DNA of 36,579 nucleotides from Methanobacteriota archaeon (GTDB lineage Archaea; Thermoplasmatota; Poseidoniia; Poseidoniales; Poseidoniaceae), in contig JABJFI010000015.1 in assembly GCA_018662825.1 (NCBI GenBank), positions 1-36,579 on the forward strand. Reading direction: 5' to 3'. Shown here piece after piece: positions 26,198 through 34,720 of the stretch. The stretch's first letter is position 1. The number at the start of each line of letters is the position of its first letter. The notes below the pieces were generated by a model. That model was given only the letters and a program-made list of their open reading frames with translations. It had not been told where the DNA came from and did no database searches. Position numbers and translations under genes: made by a program.

Positions 26198-27391
26198 TCA
26201 AGAACGCCGAACTAGCATAGCAACAGCGTTGCCACCACCCAAACAGAGCGTAACTATTCCAGAACTTGCATCGCACCGACGCATTACCCCAAGCATAGTA
26301 ATCAGGCACCGGGTTCCACTTGAACCGAGTGGATGGCCAAGACTTACTGCCCCGCCATGAAGATTAAATCGGTCTTCAGGAATGTTCAGTTCTTGTGCCA
26401 CAGCACAAGATGCTGAAGCAAAGGCTTCGTTATGCTCATAAATGTCCACATCCAAAACTTCGAGTTGATTGCGTTCCAAGAGCATTTTCACTGCCGGTAT
26501 CGGGGCACTCATGACACGTTCTGGCTCAACTCCACTGGTGCAATAATCCTCGATGTAGGCAATGATTTCCCAGCCCTGTTGCTGAGCGTATTCAGCGTTT
26601 GCAATTACAACTGCACTGGCTCCATCATTGAGTGTGCTAGCATTTCCAGCAGTAACTTGTCCTTCTTTTTGGAAGACTGGCCGCAGGTTTGAAAGCGAAT
26701 CAACATCTGTTTTTGCACGAATGCCTTCGTCGAGAGAAAAGGTTACTGCTGGGCCTCGTCGTTGAGGGATTTCAATCGAAAATATTTCCCAATCAAACCA
26801 ACCATTAGATTGTGCTTGAGCAGCCCTTTGATGACTTTGAGCAGCAAAGGTATCAGATTGAAGACGAGAGATTGAACATTCTTTGGCAATCGTTTCTCCC
26901 GTGTTGCCCATGTGAACATCATTGTATCCATCCCACAGGCCATCGTGAATCATTGAGTCAACAAGTTTTGAATCACCCATCTTTGAGCCTTTTCTATGAT
27001 TCATCAGAAGGTGGGGTGCATTGGACATACTTTCCATACCACCAGCAATAATCACATTGTGTTCTCCTGCACGAATACTGTTTGCAGCCATCATTGCTGC
27101 TTTGAGTGAACTGCCACAGACTTTGTTGATGGTGACACATGGAGTGGTCACAGGTAAGTCTGATGCGAGAGCGACTTGACGTGCTGGGTTTTGGCCAGCA
27201 CCTGCTTGAAGAACTTGGCCGAATATGACTTCATCAACAGTGCCTTGCGATGGGTCAATACCAACCCTTTGGCAGACTTCTTTGACTGCAAGTGCGCCCA
27301 AATCAACGGCACTCATACTAGAAAGTGAACCCATGAACTTACCAATCGGTGTCCGAGCAACACCACAAATCGCTACTTTCGGTTGGCTCAT
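26198..27391 (-). CDS. Thiolase (acetyl-CoA C-acyltransferase family)
   Basis: A 397-residue thiolase that condenses or cleaves acyl-CoA with CoA. The nucleophile C92 lies in KVCGSSLKA, His residues lie in HGGAVSLGHPLGSSG (about 345-359), and the second catalytic Cys is in LCLGGGNA (about 383). It has the complete bacterial/degradative-type active site, unlike many archaeal thiolase-like proteins that pair with a DUF35 partner; none is encoded beside it. It could serve fatty-acid oxidation or the first step of mevalonate synthesis; sequence alone does not decide. It lies upstream of the helicase on the same strand (87-base gap) and is divergent from rph. Confidence 0.95.
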   Translation of the reverse strand: MSQPKVAICGVARTPIGKFMGSLSSMSAVDLGALAVKEVCQRVGIDPSQGTVDEVIFGQVLQAGAGQNPARQVALASDLPVTTPCVTINKVCGSSLKAAMMAANSIRAGEHNVIIAGGMESMSNAPHLLMNHRKGSKMGDSKLVDSMIHDGLWDGYNDVHMGNTGETIAKECSISRLQSDTFAAQSHQRAAQAQSNGWFDWEIFSIEIPQRRGPAVTFSLDEGIRAKTDVDSLSNLRPVFQKEGQVTAGNASTLNDGASAVVIANAEYAQQQGWEIIAYIEDYCTSGVEPERVMSAPIPAVKMLLERNQLEVLDVDIYEHNEAFASASCAVAQELNIPEDRFNLHGGAVSLGHPLGSSGTRCLITMLGVMRRCDASSGIVTLCLGGGNAVAMLVRRS

Positions 27392-27487
27392 GTCAGTCCT
27401 AATAGACCGACATTCTTCAATGTGCGCGCACTTCTATTCGGAGAAAGTCAAGAGAAGACTTGATGAAGAGAAGGTGCTGGCGGTAAC

Positions 27488-28312
27488 ATGGCCAAATTCA
27501 AGACCGAGTTTAACACAGACCGCAAAGCAAATGAAATGCGACACGTCGAAGTAGAAATCGATTTTACACCGAATGCACTTGCATCGATTCTCTATCGTCA
27601 AGGCGATACTGTAATCCTAGTATGCTGCACGAAAGAGGCCCGTCTACCAGGATGGTTTCCACGCGACTCGACAAAAGGTTGGGTACACGCAGAATATTCA
27701 TTACTCCCAGGTTCAACTGATTCTCGTTTCCGAAGAGAACGACGAGGGGCGAAAGGACGTACTCAAGAAATCGAACGCCTCATCGCTCGTTCACTACGTG
27801 CTGCTGTTGACCTTGAAGCATTAGGGCCAGTCGCCTTGAATGTTGATTGTGATGTACTCAATGCTGATGGGGGCACACGATGTGCATCGATTACAGCGGC
27901 GAATATCGCCCTAAGATTAGCGGTTCGACGTTTAATTGCGCAAGGAAAATGCCTACCTTTGGATATGCGTCCAACCGAAGACCAACGAAAATCTGGCTGG
28001 ACAGCCCCTTCACTTTCTGAAACGGAAAAAAGCAATCATGAAAATGCTGTCATCCCTCATGATTTAGCAGCAATCTCAGTTGGTCTCATCGATGGTGAAG
28101 TATATTTGGACCTCGATTATGTATTGGATTCAAATGCTGATGTTGACATGAATGTCGTGAAAACCGCAGATGGAAAATACGTAGAAATTCAAGGCACTGG
28201 AGAAGAATCGACATTTTCAAGCGAAGAATTGACTGCTTTGCTTGGAAGGGCGGATGGCGGATTAGATGCTCTGTTTGAAGCTCAAAAGGTAATTCTCGAT
28301 GGAATTGAATGA
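27488..28312 (+). CDS. rph: RNase PH, bacterial type
   Basis: A 274-residue phosphate-dependent 3'-5' exoribonuclease that in bacteria trims tRNA precursors. Phosphate-binding Arg residues are present in GRTQEIERLIARSLR (R91) and GGTRCASI (R131), and the metal/catalytic region LDLDYVLDSNADVDMN (about 207-222) and EIQGTGEESTFSSEEL are typical. It matches bacterial RNase PH better than archaeal exosome Rrp41. It is about 35 residues longer than usual because of an insertion at about 160-186 (RPTEDQRKSGWTAPSLSETE). The tRNA-Phe gene lies 73 bases downstream on the same strand, which fits a tRNA-processing role. Confidence 0.93.
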   Translation: MAKFKTEFNTDRKANEMRHVEVEIDFTPNALASILYRQGDTVILVCCTKEARLPGWFPRDSTKGWVHAEYSLLPGSTDSRFRRERRGAKGRTQEIERLIARSLRAAVDLEALGPVALNVDCDVLNADGGTRCASITAANIALRLAVRRLIAQGKCLPLDMRPTEDQRKSGWTAPSLSETEKSNHENAVIPHDLAAISVGLIDGEVYLDLDYVLDSNADVDMNVVKTADGKYVEIQGTGEESTFSSEELTALLGRADGGLDALFEAQKVILDGIE

Positions 28313-28344
28313 GATTTGTCTTTTAATCGGTTCAACTTTCTTTG

Positions 28345-28356
28345 GCGAAAGCCTTG
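28345..28356 (+). promoter_or_regulatory. Likely tRNA-Phe promoter element (repeat copy 1)
   Basis: GCGAAAGCCTTG followed by ATAT lies about 30 bases before the tRNA, the usual place of an archaeal BRE/TATA element. The same 12 bases recur at 28474-28485 after the tRNA. Confidence 0.45.
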
Positions 28357-28385
28357 ATATGGCAGGGGTTATCGCCGAACTGCAC

Positions 28386-28458
28386 GGGTCAGTAGCTTAG
28401 TTGGGAGAGCGCGGCACTGAAGATGCCGAGGTCGCTGGTTCAAGTCCGGCCTGACCCA
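28386..28458 (+). tRNA. tRNA-Phe (anticodon GAA)
   Basis: Acceptor GGGTCAG pairs with CTGACCC; the anticodon stem CGGCA/TGCCG closes the loop CTGAAGA with GAA at positions 34-36; the T arm is GCTGG-TTCAAGT-CCGGC. It is 73 nt with discriminator A. The following bases are CCT, so the CCA end is not fully encoded and must be added, unlike tRNA-Gln in this window. No intron is seen. Confidence 0.96.
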
Positions 28459-28473
28459 CCTCAACTCACTGTT

Positions 28474-28485
28474 GCGAAAGCCTTG
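28474..28485 (+). repeat. Second copy of 12-bp element beside tRNA-Phe
   Basis: Identical to 28345-28356 (GCGAAAGCCTTG), here followed by GGTCGTAAATAC, about 60 bases before the ATG of the next gene. It may be a second promoter for that gene. Confidence 0.4.
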
Positions 28486-28544
28486 GGTCGTAAATACCAG
28501 TTTTCCATCGTTGGGTTCATGTGCTATGCCTTTCTGCTTGAACT

Positions 28545-30668
28545 ATGCCCGAGGTGAAAGGTGATTCCGGTAACGATACTGAGAACATTGACCACGAGGC
28601 AAAAGCCCACAACAAATTAACCAAAGAATTGTTAGAAATTCGGAATCGCCGAAGTGGCGATTCCAAGCAAAATTTTCTTGCAAAGAAGGAAAATTTTGTC
28701 CTCGCAGGCGGAATTATTTACACTGCATTGTATGTGTTACTCATCTTTGGAATGACATCTGGGGCCTTTGGGAACTCAACTGCAATCGATCATTCGGCTT
28801 CGAAAACATTCCTTGATATCGGTGGCGAATGTGAAGAAATTACCGATGAACCTTGGATTCACATTTACCCGAATGAAGATGCTGGGACGTTCTCAATGTA
28901 TGGTTATAATCTTCCAAGTGGTTATGCTGAAGGAACTTATACAATTGAACAAATCGATGAATCCGGAGTAAGAGTAGAATCATGGTCGAACAGTTCAACC
29001 AGATTTATCAGCCCAACAGGTGAATCTAATTCTGGACGAATGTATTTCTCAGCACCATTTATTGAACTAGAAGAAGGTCACTATGACTTGAAATATTCAA
29101 TTACAGTTTATAATCACTCAAATTCTTCTGACCCGAATACTACCATCGTGGAAGGTGGAAATGAAATTTTCAAAAGTGTCGAATTTGAGTTGGACATCTC
29201 AAAACAAGCTTTAGCCTTTTTACCATTCGTTGATTCAGAAAAGAAGCACCAAGTTCGATTGTTGGAAACTGGTGCCCGTTCCTGTTGGGGTGTTCAAGAC
29301 CTCGGAAATTGGGGATATGTGTTGATTGGAGCAGAATTAGGAGGCGGTAGAGAAACTGCAATGCTCGCAGGTGGGGCCGCAGGAATCCCTGCATGGTGGA
29401 TGGCTTTTTCCTCACTTTCCCTTTCTGCAATCACGTTATTGATAATCTATCCACTGATGTACAAAGTCTACCATCAAGATAGTGACGACATACTCTCAAG
29501 AACTCATATCTCTCGGTTAGTTGAAGATTCCATTCACAAAACAGCGAATCGATTGAACATTGAAATCGACTGGGAATTGTATAAAATTGAGCCTAGGGAT
29601 TTGTCTATTGACATCATGGTACCCTACAAAAACACTCAATCTACACTTTCAGACAGCAAAGATGTTCGTTCGGAAGTCCTTCGTGAAGTTCTTGAAGAAT
29701 TCGCGATATTCCGTGTATTCAAGCCAGTTCAACTTACCGTTCGAACCATTGGAGTAAATCAAGCGATTGATTTTGAATCCGGTGTTGGTATTGGAACTTC
29801 AAACGAACATGATGGAGATGAAGAGGAGCAGAATTATTCGGATTTCTTTTCCGAATTGCATACGCTCTCTCGTGTGGAAGAAGAAGTTAGAGAAAGTTTA
29901 GAATTGTTCTTCGCACGCCGAAATGATTTGAATATGGAAGCAGCCGTGGTAACAAGTGATGACCGTGTAATCTTTGTTTCAGTCATTTACCGCCCTACGC
30001 AACGCTTTGCATTCTTTAGATTCAAGAAAACACGTGATGAAGTACAAACTGAACTTCACCGCTTCATATCGAAGCGAAATTCCGATCTATTAGGGTCACA
30101 AGAATTGATTGTCAAAGGACGTAACCAAGTTTCAACATTGTCAGAACGTTCTGGAGCCGGCCGCGTAGAACGTGATTTGAATAATGATGAACGGATTGTC
30201 GCCGTTGCTAAACAAGATGGTTTTGGTGGAAAGATGCTCCAAACTAAATTCCTTGGTGATACGCTCTCAACTGTAGAATACATGGCCAATGAAAAGCGTG
30301 AAATGATCAATAAATGGGGATTCTGGGGCTTAATTGTCTTTGTTTGGATTCCGTTTATGGCTTCAGGAGTATTAGTTGGAGCCATGCTTGGTCTATTATC
30401 TCGAATGAATTTCATGCGCGTACTAAGCGCTACGGCTATTGGAGGTGCAATTGCCTCAATAACATGGGCCTATACTGCTGAAGGAATTGTTAAGTTCATG
30501 CACCAGTACAAATTAGAAGCGGTTATTCCTTTGATCATTGTTGTATTTATCGGTGCGGCGTTCCTTCACATTCGTTCAACAAAGATGCGACGCCAAACAG
30601 AATTATTCGAAGACACACTGCTAGACAATTTCCACGCAAACATCCAAGCCAAATACGGCGCAGAGTGA
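28545..30668 (+). CDS. Membrane protein with C-terminal Sm_multidrug_ex-like domain
   Basis: A 707-residue protein. An acidic/basic cytoplasmic start leads to a membrane helix (about 51-70), then an outer region of about 200 residues with N-x-S/T sequons and two Cys, then a helix (about 281-303), then a cytoplasmic region of about 285 residues with alpha/beta character. Three further helices (about 592-618, 625-645, 659-676) form the end. WGFWGLIVFVWIPFMASGVL with the following GAMLGLL resembles the 'small multidrug export' family (PF06695), usually a stand-alone protein of about 160 residues. Function and substrate are unknown. It precedes mog by 13 bases. Confidence 0.75.
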   Translation: MPEVKGDSGNDTENIDHEAKAHNKLTKELLEIRNRRSGDSKQNFLAKKENFVLAGGIIYTALYVLLIFGMTSGAFGNSTAIDHSASKTFLDIGGECEEITDEPWIHIYPNEDAGTFSMYGYNLPSGYAEGTYTIEQIDESGVRVESWSNSSTRFISPTGESNSGRMYFSAPFIELEEGHYDLKYSITVYNHSNSSDPNTTIVEGGNEIFKSVEFELDISKQALAFLPFVDSEKKHQVRLLETGARSCWGVQDLGNWGYVLIGAELGGGRETAMLAGGAAGIPAWWMAFSSLSLSAITLLIIYPLMYKVYHQDSDDILSRTHISRLVEDSIHKTANRLNIEIDWELYKIEPRDLSIDIMVPYKNTQSTLSDSKDVRSEVLREVLEEFAIFRVFKPVQLTVRTIGVNQAIDFESGVGIGTSNEHDGDEEEQNYSDFFSELHTLSRVEEEVRESLELFFARRNDLNMEAAVVTSDDRVIFVSVIYRPTQRFAFFRFKKTRDEVQTELHRFISKRNSDLLGSQELIVKGRNQVSTLSERSGAGRVERDLNNDERIVAVAKQDGFGGKMLQTKFLGDTLSTVEYMANEKREMINKWGFWGLIVFVWIPFMASGVLVGAMLGLLSRMNFMRVLSATAIGGAIASITWAYTAEGIVKFMHQYKLEAVIPLIIVVFIGAAFLHIRSTKMRRQTELFEDTLLDNFHANIQAKYGAE

Positions 30669-30681
30669 TGGAGTTGAATCA

Positions 30682-31266
30682 ATGGATTCTATCCAACAAT
30701 TGCTTGGGAATGAGACCCATTGTGGGGAACACGCAATACTTGGAATTGTGACTATCAGTGACCGAGCCAGTTCAGGTACATACCAAGATGAAGGAGGACC
30801 GGCGATTCTTGCTTTTTTCCAAGCCTGTTTAGCAAGTCCATCAACTGTTCATTACAGATGTGTTCAAGATGACCAAGATACCATTGAACAGACCCTCATC
30901 GAACTGAGTGATGAATTTGGGTGCCATGTAATTGTTACAACGGGTGGAACTGGCCCAGCAAAACGTGATGTTACTCCAGAGGCAACAGAGAATGTTTGTG
31001 AAAAAATTCTTCCCGGCTTCGGCGAGCAGATGAGAGCAATTTCATTGAACTATGTCCCCACCGCAATTCTCTCTCGACAAATTGGAGGGATTCGTGGTTC
31101 TTGTCTTCTCTTTAACCTCCCAGGCCGGCCAAAATCAATACGAGAAACCATTGATGAGTTATGGAAGTCAGTTCCATATTGTGTCGACCTTATTGGTGGA
31201 CCTTACATCGATACCGTTGACCATGTATGTGATGCATTCCGACCAAAATCAGCCCGTCGTCGTTAA
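30682..31266 (+). CDS. mog: Molybdopterin adenylyltransferase, MogA type
   Basis: A 194-residue protein that adenylylates molybdopterin before metal insertion. It follows the Escherichia coli MogA pattern closely from end to end: TISDRASSGTYQDEGGP, TTGGTGPAKRDVTPEAT, PGFGEQMRAISLNYVPTAIL, LFNLPGRPKSI and the C-terminal FRPKSARRR. Its length is within one or two residues of that protein. GGAG lies eight bases before the ATG. No other molybdenum cofactor gene is in the window. Similarity of this degree to a bacterial MogA rather than archaeal MoaB suggests transfer from bacteria. Confidence 0.95.
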   Translation: MDSIQQLLGNETHCGEHAILGIVTISDRASSGTYQDEGGPAILAFFQACLASPSTVHYRCVQDDQDTIEQTLIELSDEFGCHVIVTTGGTGPAKRDVTPEATENVCEKILPGFGEQMRAISLNYVPTAILSRQIGGIRGSCLLFNLPGRPKSIRETIDELWKSVPYCVDLIGGPYIDTVDHVCDAFRPKSARRR

Positions 31267-31294
31267 GAGATGAAAGGGAGAGTTCATTGAGTGG

Positions 31295-32734
31295 ATGCGC
31301 TCAAACCCCAACATGGAGTCTGTACGTAGCCTAGGCCATTTGCTCATTCTTGGTGCAACTGTTGTCATGACCGATTCAACACGTCTAGCAGATGTACGTG
31401 TTTCAAATGGAATCGTTGAGGCTATTTCTGAGCCAAATCAACTTCAACCCCATGATGATGAATTACTCATCGATGGCTCGGGTTTGCATCTTCTCCCAGG
31501 CATCATTGACCCACAAGTACATTTTCGCGACCCTGGGCAACCAGAAAAAGAAGATCTCGAAAGCGGTTCTGCCGCTGCTGTGAGTGGGGGCGTAACTTCA
31601 TTTCTCGACATGCCAAATAACAAACCTGCCATCACAGACATGGCTGGAATGCAAATGAAACTCGATACTGCCGCTGCAAAATGTGTGAATAACTATGGTT
31701 TCTTTATTGGAGCAACACCCGACAATGTGAATGACCTATTGGAAGTTGTTGGGACGCCTGAAGCACCTCTGTCAATCCCCGGGATTTGTGGAATCAAGGT
31801 ATTCATGGGGTCTTCAACTGGTACATTATTGGTTAATGAAAAAGAAGCTTTAGAGACTATTTTTTCCAAGACTGCTGGACTCATTGCAGTTCATGCTGAG
31901 GATGAGAAACGCTTGAACACGCGATTCCCAGACTTTGAGCATCGAACTGATATCGCTGCACATGCTGAATGGAGAGATGATATCACGGCATTGCTAGCTA
32001 CGCAACTGGCTGTTGAATTGGCTCAAACCTATAACCACAGGCTACACATTCTTCATTTGACATCAGGCCTTGAAGCGGATTGGTTGAATGGAATTACAAC
32101 ATTGCCATCACAAGCTGGAGAAGGTGCCATCATTACGACAGAAGCACTTCCTCAACATCTAACATTTGACGAAAAGGATGTTGAACAACAGGGTACTCGA
32201 TTGAAAATGAACCCACCGATTCGTTATCAAGCAGACAAGGAAATTCTTTGGAAGCGTTTACTTGATGGAACTATTCAATGCTTGGCCACCGATCATGCCC
32301 CACATACCTTAGAATCCAAAGAACTTGGTTTCCCTCGAGCACCGAGTGGCATGCCTGGTGTAGAATCCTCGCTTGCGGTTATGCTTACTCATGCTAAAGC
32401 GGGACACTGTACAATTGAACAAGTTGTTCAGTGGATGTCTACCAATGTAGCAGATTGCTACAACATGATTGGGAAGGGGCGTATCGAGGTAGGGGCAGAT
32501 GCTGATTTTGTCTTGGTAGATATGGACACGGAACAGGAAGTAAAAGATGAATATGCGTGGTCTCGAGTTGGCTGGAATCCATTCAATGGTCGTGAATTGG
32601 TAGGATGGACAAAAATGACGATTGTTGGAGGTGTTCCTGTATTCGAACGAACAGATGCTACTGGACCAAAAGGGTGTATTTTGGTTGAAAAAGGGACTTC
32701 TGGCACTCCAATTCTCATGGCACCATGGAAATAA
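31295..32734 (+). CDS. pyrC: Dihydroorotase
   Basis: A 479-residue amidohydrolase of pyrimidine synthesis. Visible metal-site parts are IIDPQVHFRDPG (71-82), the carboxylated-Lys segment GIKVFMGSS, AVHAED, HILHLTS and ATDHAPH, with SGMPGVESSL after them. The first His of the usual H-x-H is Gln (D-P-Q-V-H), a variant that also occurs in other dihydroorotases with a DxQVHFRxPG motif. Length exceeds the common 420-450 through a C-terminal extension ending SGTPILMAPWK. The start is uncertain between the ATG at 31295 and the one at 31313. It lies 28 bases after mog on the same strand. Confidence 0.9.
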   Translation: MRSNPNMESVRSLGHLLILGATVVMTDSTRLADVRVSNGIVEAISEPNQLQPHDDELLIDGSGLHLLPGIIDPQVHFRDPGQPEKEDLESGSAAAVSGGVTSFLDMPNNKPAITDMAGMQMKLDTAAAKCVNNYGFFIGATPDNVNDLLEVVGTPEAPLSIPGICGIKVFMGSSTGTLLVNEKEALETIFSKTAGLIAVHAEDEKRLNTRFPDFEHRTDIAAHAEWRDDITALLATQLAVELAQTYNHRLHILHLTSGLEADWLNGITTLPSQAGEGAIITTEALPQHLTFDEKDVEQQGTRLKMNPPIRYQADKEILWKRLLDGTIQCLATDHAPHTLESKELGFPRAPSGMPGVESSLAVMLTHAKAGHCTIEQVVQWMSTNVADCYNMIGKGRIEVGADADFVLVDMDTEQEVKDEYAWSRVGWNPFNGRELVGWTKMTIVGGVPVFERTDATGPKGCILVEKGTSGTPILMAPWK

Positions 32735-32814
32735 TTGCCCAAATCAGTGATTTTACCGAACTTTTGAGATATAACTATACGCTCAACCCGAATATTTGCG
32801 GTTAGGGTTACTAT

Positions 32815-33102
32815 ATGAGTTGGCTAGAAGAAAATATTGGAGAAGGATATCAACAGGTTGTGGTTGGGTTTAGCATTTTTATTATTGGTGCTTTACTTGG
32901 CTGGATGCAAGCGGCTGATAGTATGATGACTGCAGCAGATGTTTACATGCCCGCAGTCATAATGCTATCTGGTGCAATGATTACAATGTTGGGAATATCA
33001 TTTGGCACAGAAAGTGAAGAAGACAGAACTGATGATTTGATGAATGCTATCAACGAACTTACAGCACGTATGAATTCGATGTTGGGTTCTGAAGAAGAGT
33101 GA
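32815..33102 (+). CDS. Small two-helix membrane protein
   Basis: A 95-residue protein with membrane helices at about 15-31 and 45-63 and a charged C-terminal helix (EEDRTDDLMNAINELTARMN) that could self-associate. No family is recognised. The 80-base gap upstream contains AT-rich GAGATATAACTATA, a possible promoter, so it may be transcribed separately from pyrC. It ends next to the convergent M32 peptidase gene. Confidence 0.7.
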   Translation: MSWLEENIGEGYQQVVVGFSIFIIGALLGWMQAADSMMTAADVYMPAVIMLSGAMITMLGISFGTESEEDRTDDLMNAINELTARMNSMLGSEEE

Positions 33103-34632
33103 TTACAAACCATACAAAGAACCATATTTTTCTTCGACATAACGAAGGAAAGGTTCGGGTGAAGGTGGCGAGCCTGTGGCAAATTCAATAAGTTTGGCAG
33201 GAGACATTTTGCTCCCTTGCTGATGGATTCTTGGACGTAGCCATTGAAGTAAACTGGACCAATCACCTGAAGAAATAATGTGGTCAATATCACCTAAATC
33301 AACAGCCATTGATTCGAGTAACTGAGCCGCATACAGATTACCCAAGGTATAGGTTGGGAAGTATCCAAAGGCACCCATCGACCAATGAATATCTTGTAAG
33401 CATCCAACTCGGTCTTCTGGAACTGAAACACCAAACCATTCTTCAAACATCGAATTCCAAGTTTCGGGCAATTTTGAAATCGGTAAATTCTCATTGAATA
33501 TTTTCTTTTCTATTTCATACCGGAGCATAACATGTAAGTTATAAGTTACTTCGTCTGCTTCAACGCGTATAAAGCCCTTTGAAACTGTATTTGCAATTCG
33601 GTTCAAAGTTGCAGGATCCCAATCTGGAGCACTTGGGAAATGTTCTCTAAACCAAGGTAAAGCAACATTCCAAAATTCGGTTGTACGACCAATTTGATTT
33701 TCCCAGAATCTACTTTGTGATTCATGAACGCCAAGTGAAACAGCCGCCCCCCTAGGTGTTAGAGAGAATTCTTTCGCAAGACCCTGTTCATACAATGCAT
33801 GCCCCGTTTCATGCATAACTGCGTAGAGACAGGAAAATGGGTCAAGTTCATCGAAACGGGTAGTGAATCGTGTATCTCCTGGCCAAAGTCCTGCAGAGAA
33901 AGGGTGCGTGGACGCATCCATTCTTCCAGCATCAAAATCAAATCCCATCGCTTTAGAAACCTTAGTGCAAAATTCAGTTTGTGCATCTATTGGAAAACGG
34001 AGTCCCTCGGGCAATACCAATTCGGGATTGGTTTGTTGTGCAATTGTGATTTTCTGAAGAAGTGGTACGAGACGGGAGCGTAATCCGGCGAAAAGAGGGT
34101 CGTAGTCAGTCACTTTCATTCCAACTTCATAGTCATCAAGAAGAATGTCGTATGGATTATCTTGGCCTCCATAATATGCAATCTTTTCTTTTGTCATGGA
34201 AATGAGGTTTTCAAGTTGCGGTAGAAATGCATTGAAATCTGAATTCTGTCTGGCTTTCTGCCAGGATAAGAGGGCTTCAGATTTGGCTTTTGCAAATGTT
34301 GCGACAAACTCGGAAGGCAATAATACAGCTTTATCATAAGCCCTACGCATTTCACGAACATTTGCTTCTTGGTCTTCATTCAAGGTTTCATCTTGCTCGA
34401 GAGCATTCAACATTTGACCCATAACTGGATCTATTATTCTATTATGATGTTCGGCAGCAAGCCATGAGAGTATATCTGAACGTGCATCTGAGCCCTTTAC
34501 AGGCATTATAGTCTCTTGATCCCATCCCAAATGGCCCTGTAATGCCGCAAGACGATGGATGTCTTTGACGCGTTCTATGAATTCGGAGTACTCTTGCATG
34601 TTTAGAGCCATACCAAACTCCATGATGAACAC
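33103..34632 (-). CDS. Carboxypeptidase Taq family (M32) metallopeptidase
   Basis: A 509-residue cytoplasmic zinc carboxypeptidase. All M32 signatures are present: HPF, PGDTRFTTRF, HETGH (274-278, zinc and catalytic Glu), HESQSRFWEN (303-312, third ligand E304), FIRVEADEVTYNLHVMLRYE and GCLQDIHWSMGAFGYFPTYT. It removes C-terminal residues from short peptides. The GTG at 34632 has GGAG five bases upstream; ATGs at 34623, 34611 and 34599 are alternatives, and the family alignment would begin near the last (MQEYSEF). It is divergent from an aminopeptidase gene, so the two exopeptidases may share a control region. Confidence 0.95.
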   Translation of the reverse strand: MFIMEFGMALNMQEYSEFIERVKDIHRLAALQGHLGWDQETIMPVKGSDARSDILSWLAAEHHNRIIDPVMGQMLNALEQDETLNEDQEANVREMRRAYDKAVLLPSEFVATFAKAKSEALLSWQKARQNSDFNAFLPQLENLISMTKEKIAYYGGQDNPYDILLDDYEVGMKVTDYDPLFAGLRSRLVPLLQKITIAQQTNPELVLPEGLRFPIDAQTEFCTKVSKAMGFDFDAGRMDASTHPFSAGLWPGDTRFTTRFDELDPFSCLYAVMHETGHALYEQGLAKEFSLTPRGAAVSLGVHESQSRFWENQIGRTTEFWNVALPWFREHFPSAPDWDPATLNRIANTVSKGFIRVEADEVTYNLHVMLRYEIEKKIFNENLPISKLPETWNSMFEEWFGVSVPEDRVGCLQDIHWSMGAFGYFPTYTLGNLYAAQLLESMAVDLGDIDHIISSGDWSSLLQWLRPRIHQQGSKMSPAKLIEFATGSPPSPEPFLRYVEEKYGSLYGL

Positions 34633-34720
34633 TTGTACTCCACTCTTTCAAAATGGGAATGGATTTCTTTTCCAGATATTAGTGCCACACATTGAAGGCA
34701 TACGTCCCCCTCCCAGTTGC

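Noticed and set aside
28549-28566. Strong Shine-Dalgarno-like GAGGTGAAAGGTGATT just inside the 28545 gene
   Set aside because: No in-frame start codon follows at suitable spacing, so it is probably coding coincidence.
34559-34720. Longer N-terminus for the M29-like aminopeptidase
   Set aside because: It overlaps the divergent M32 gene, has no family-like pattern, and the ATG at 34721 begins a plausible protein.
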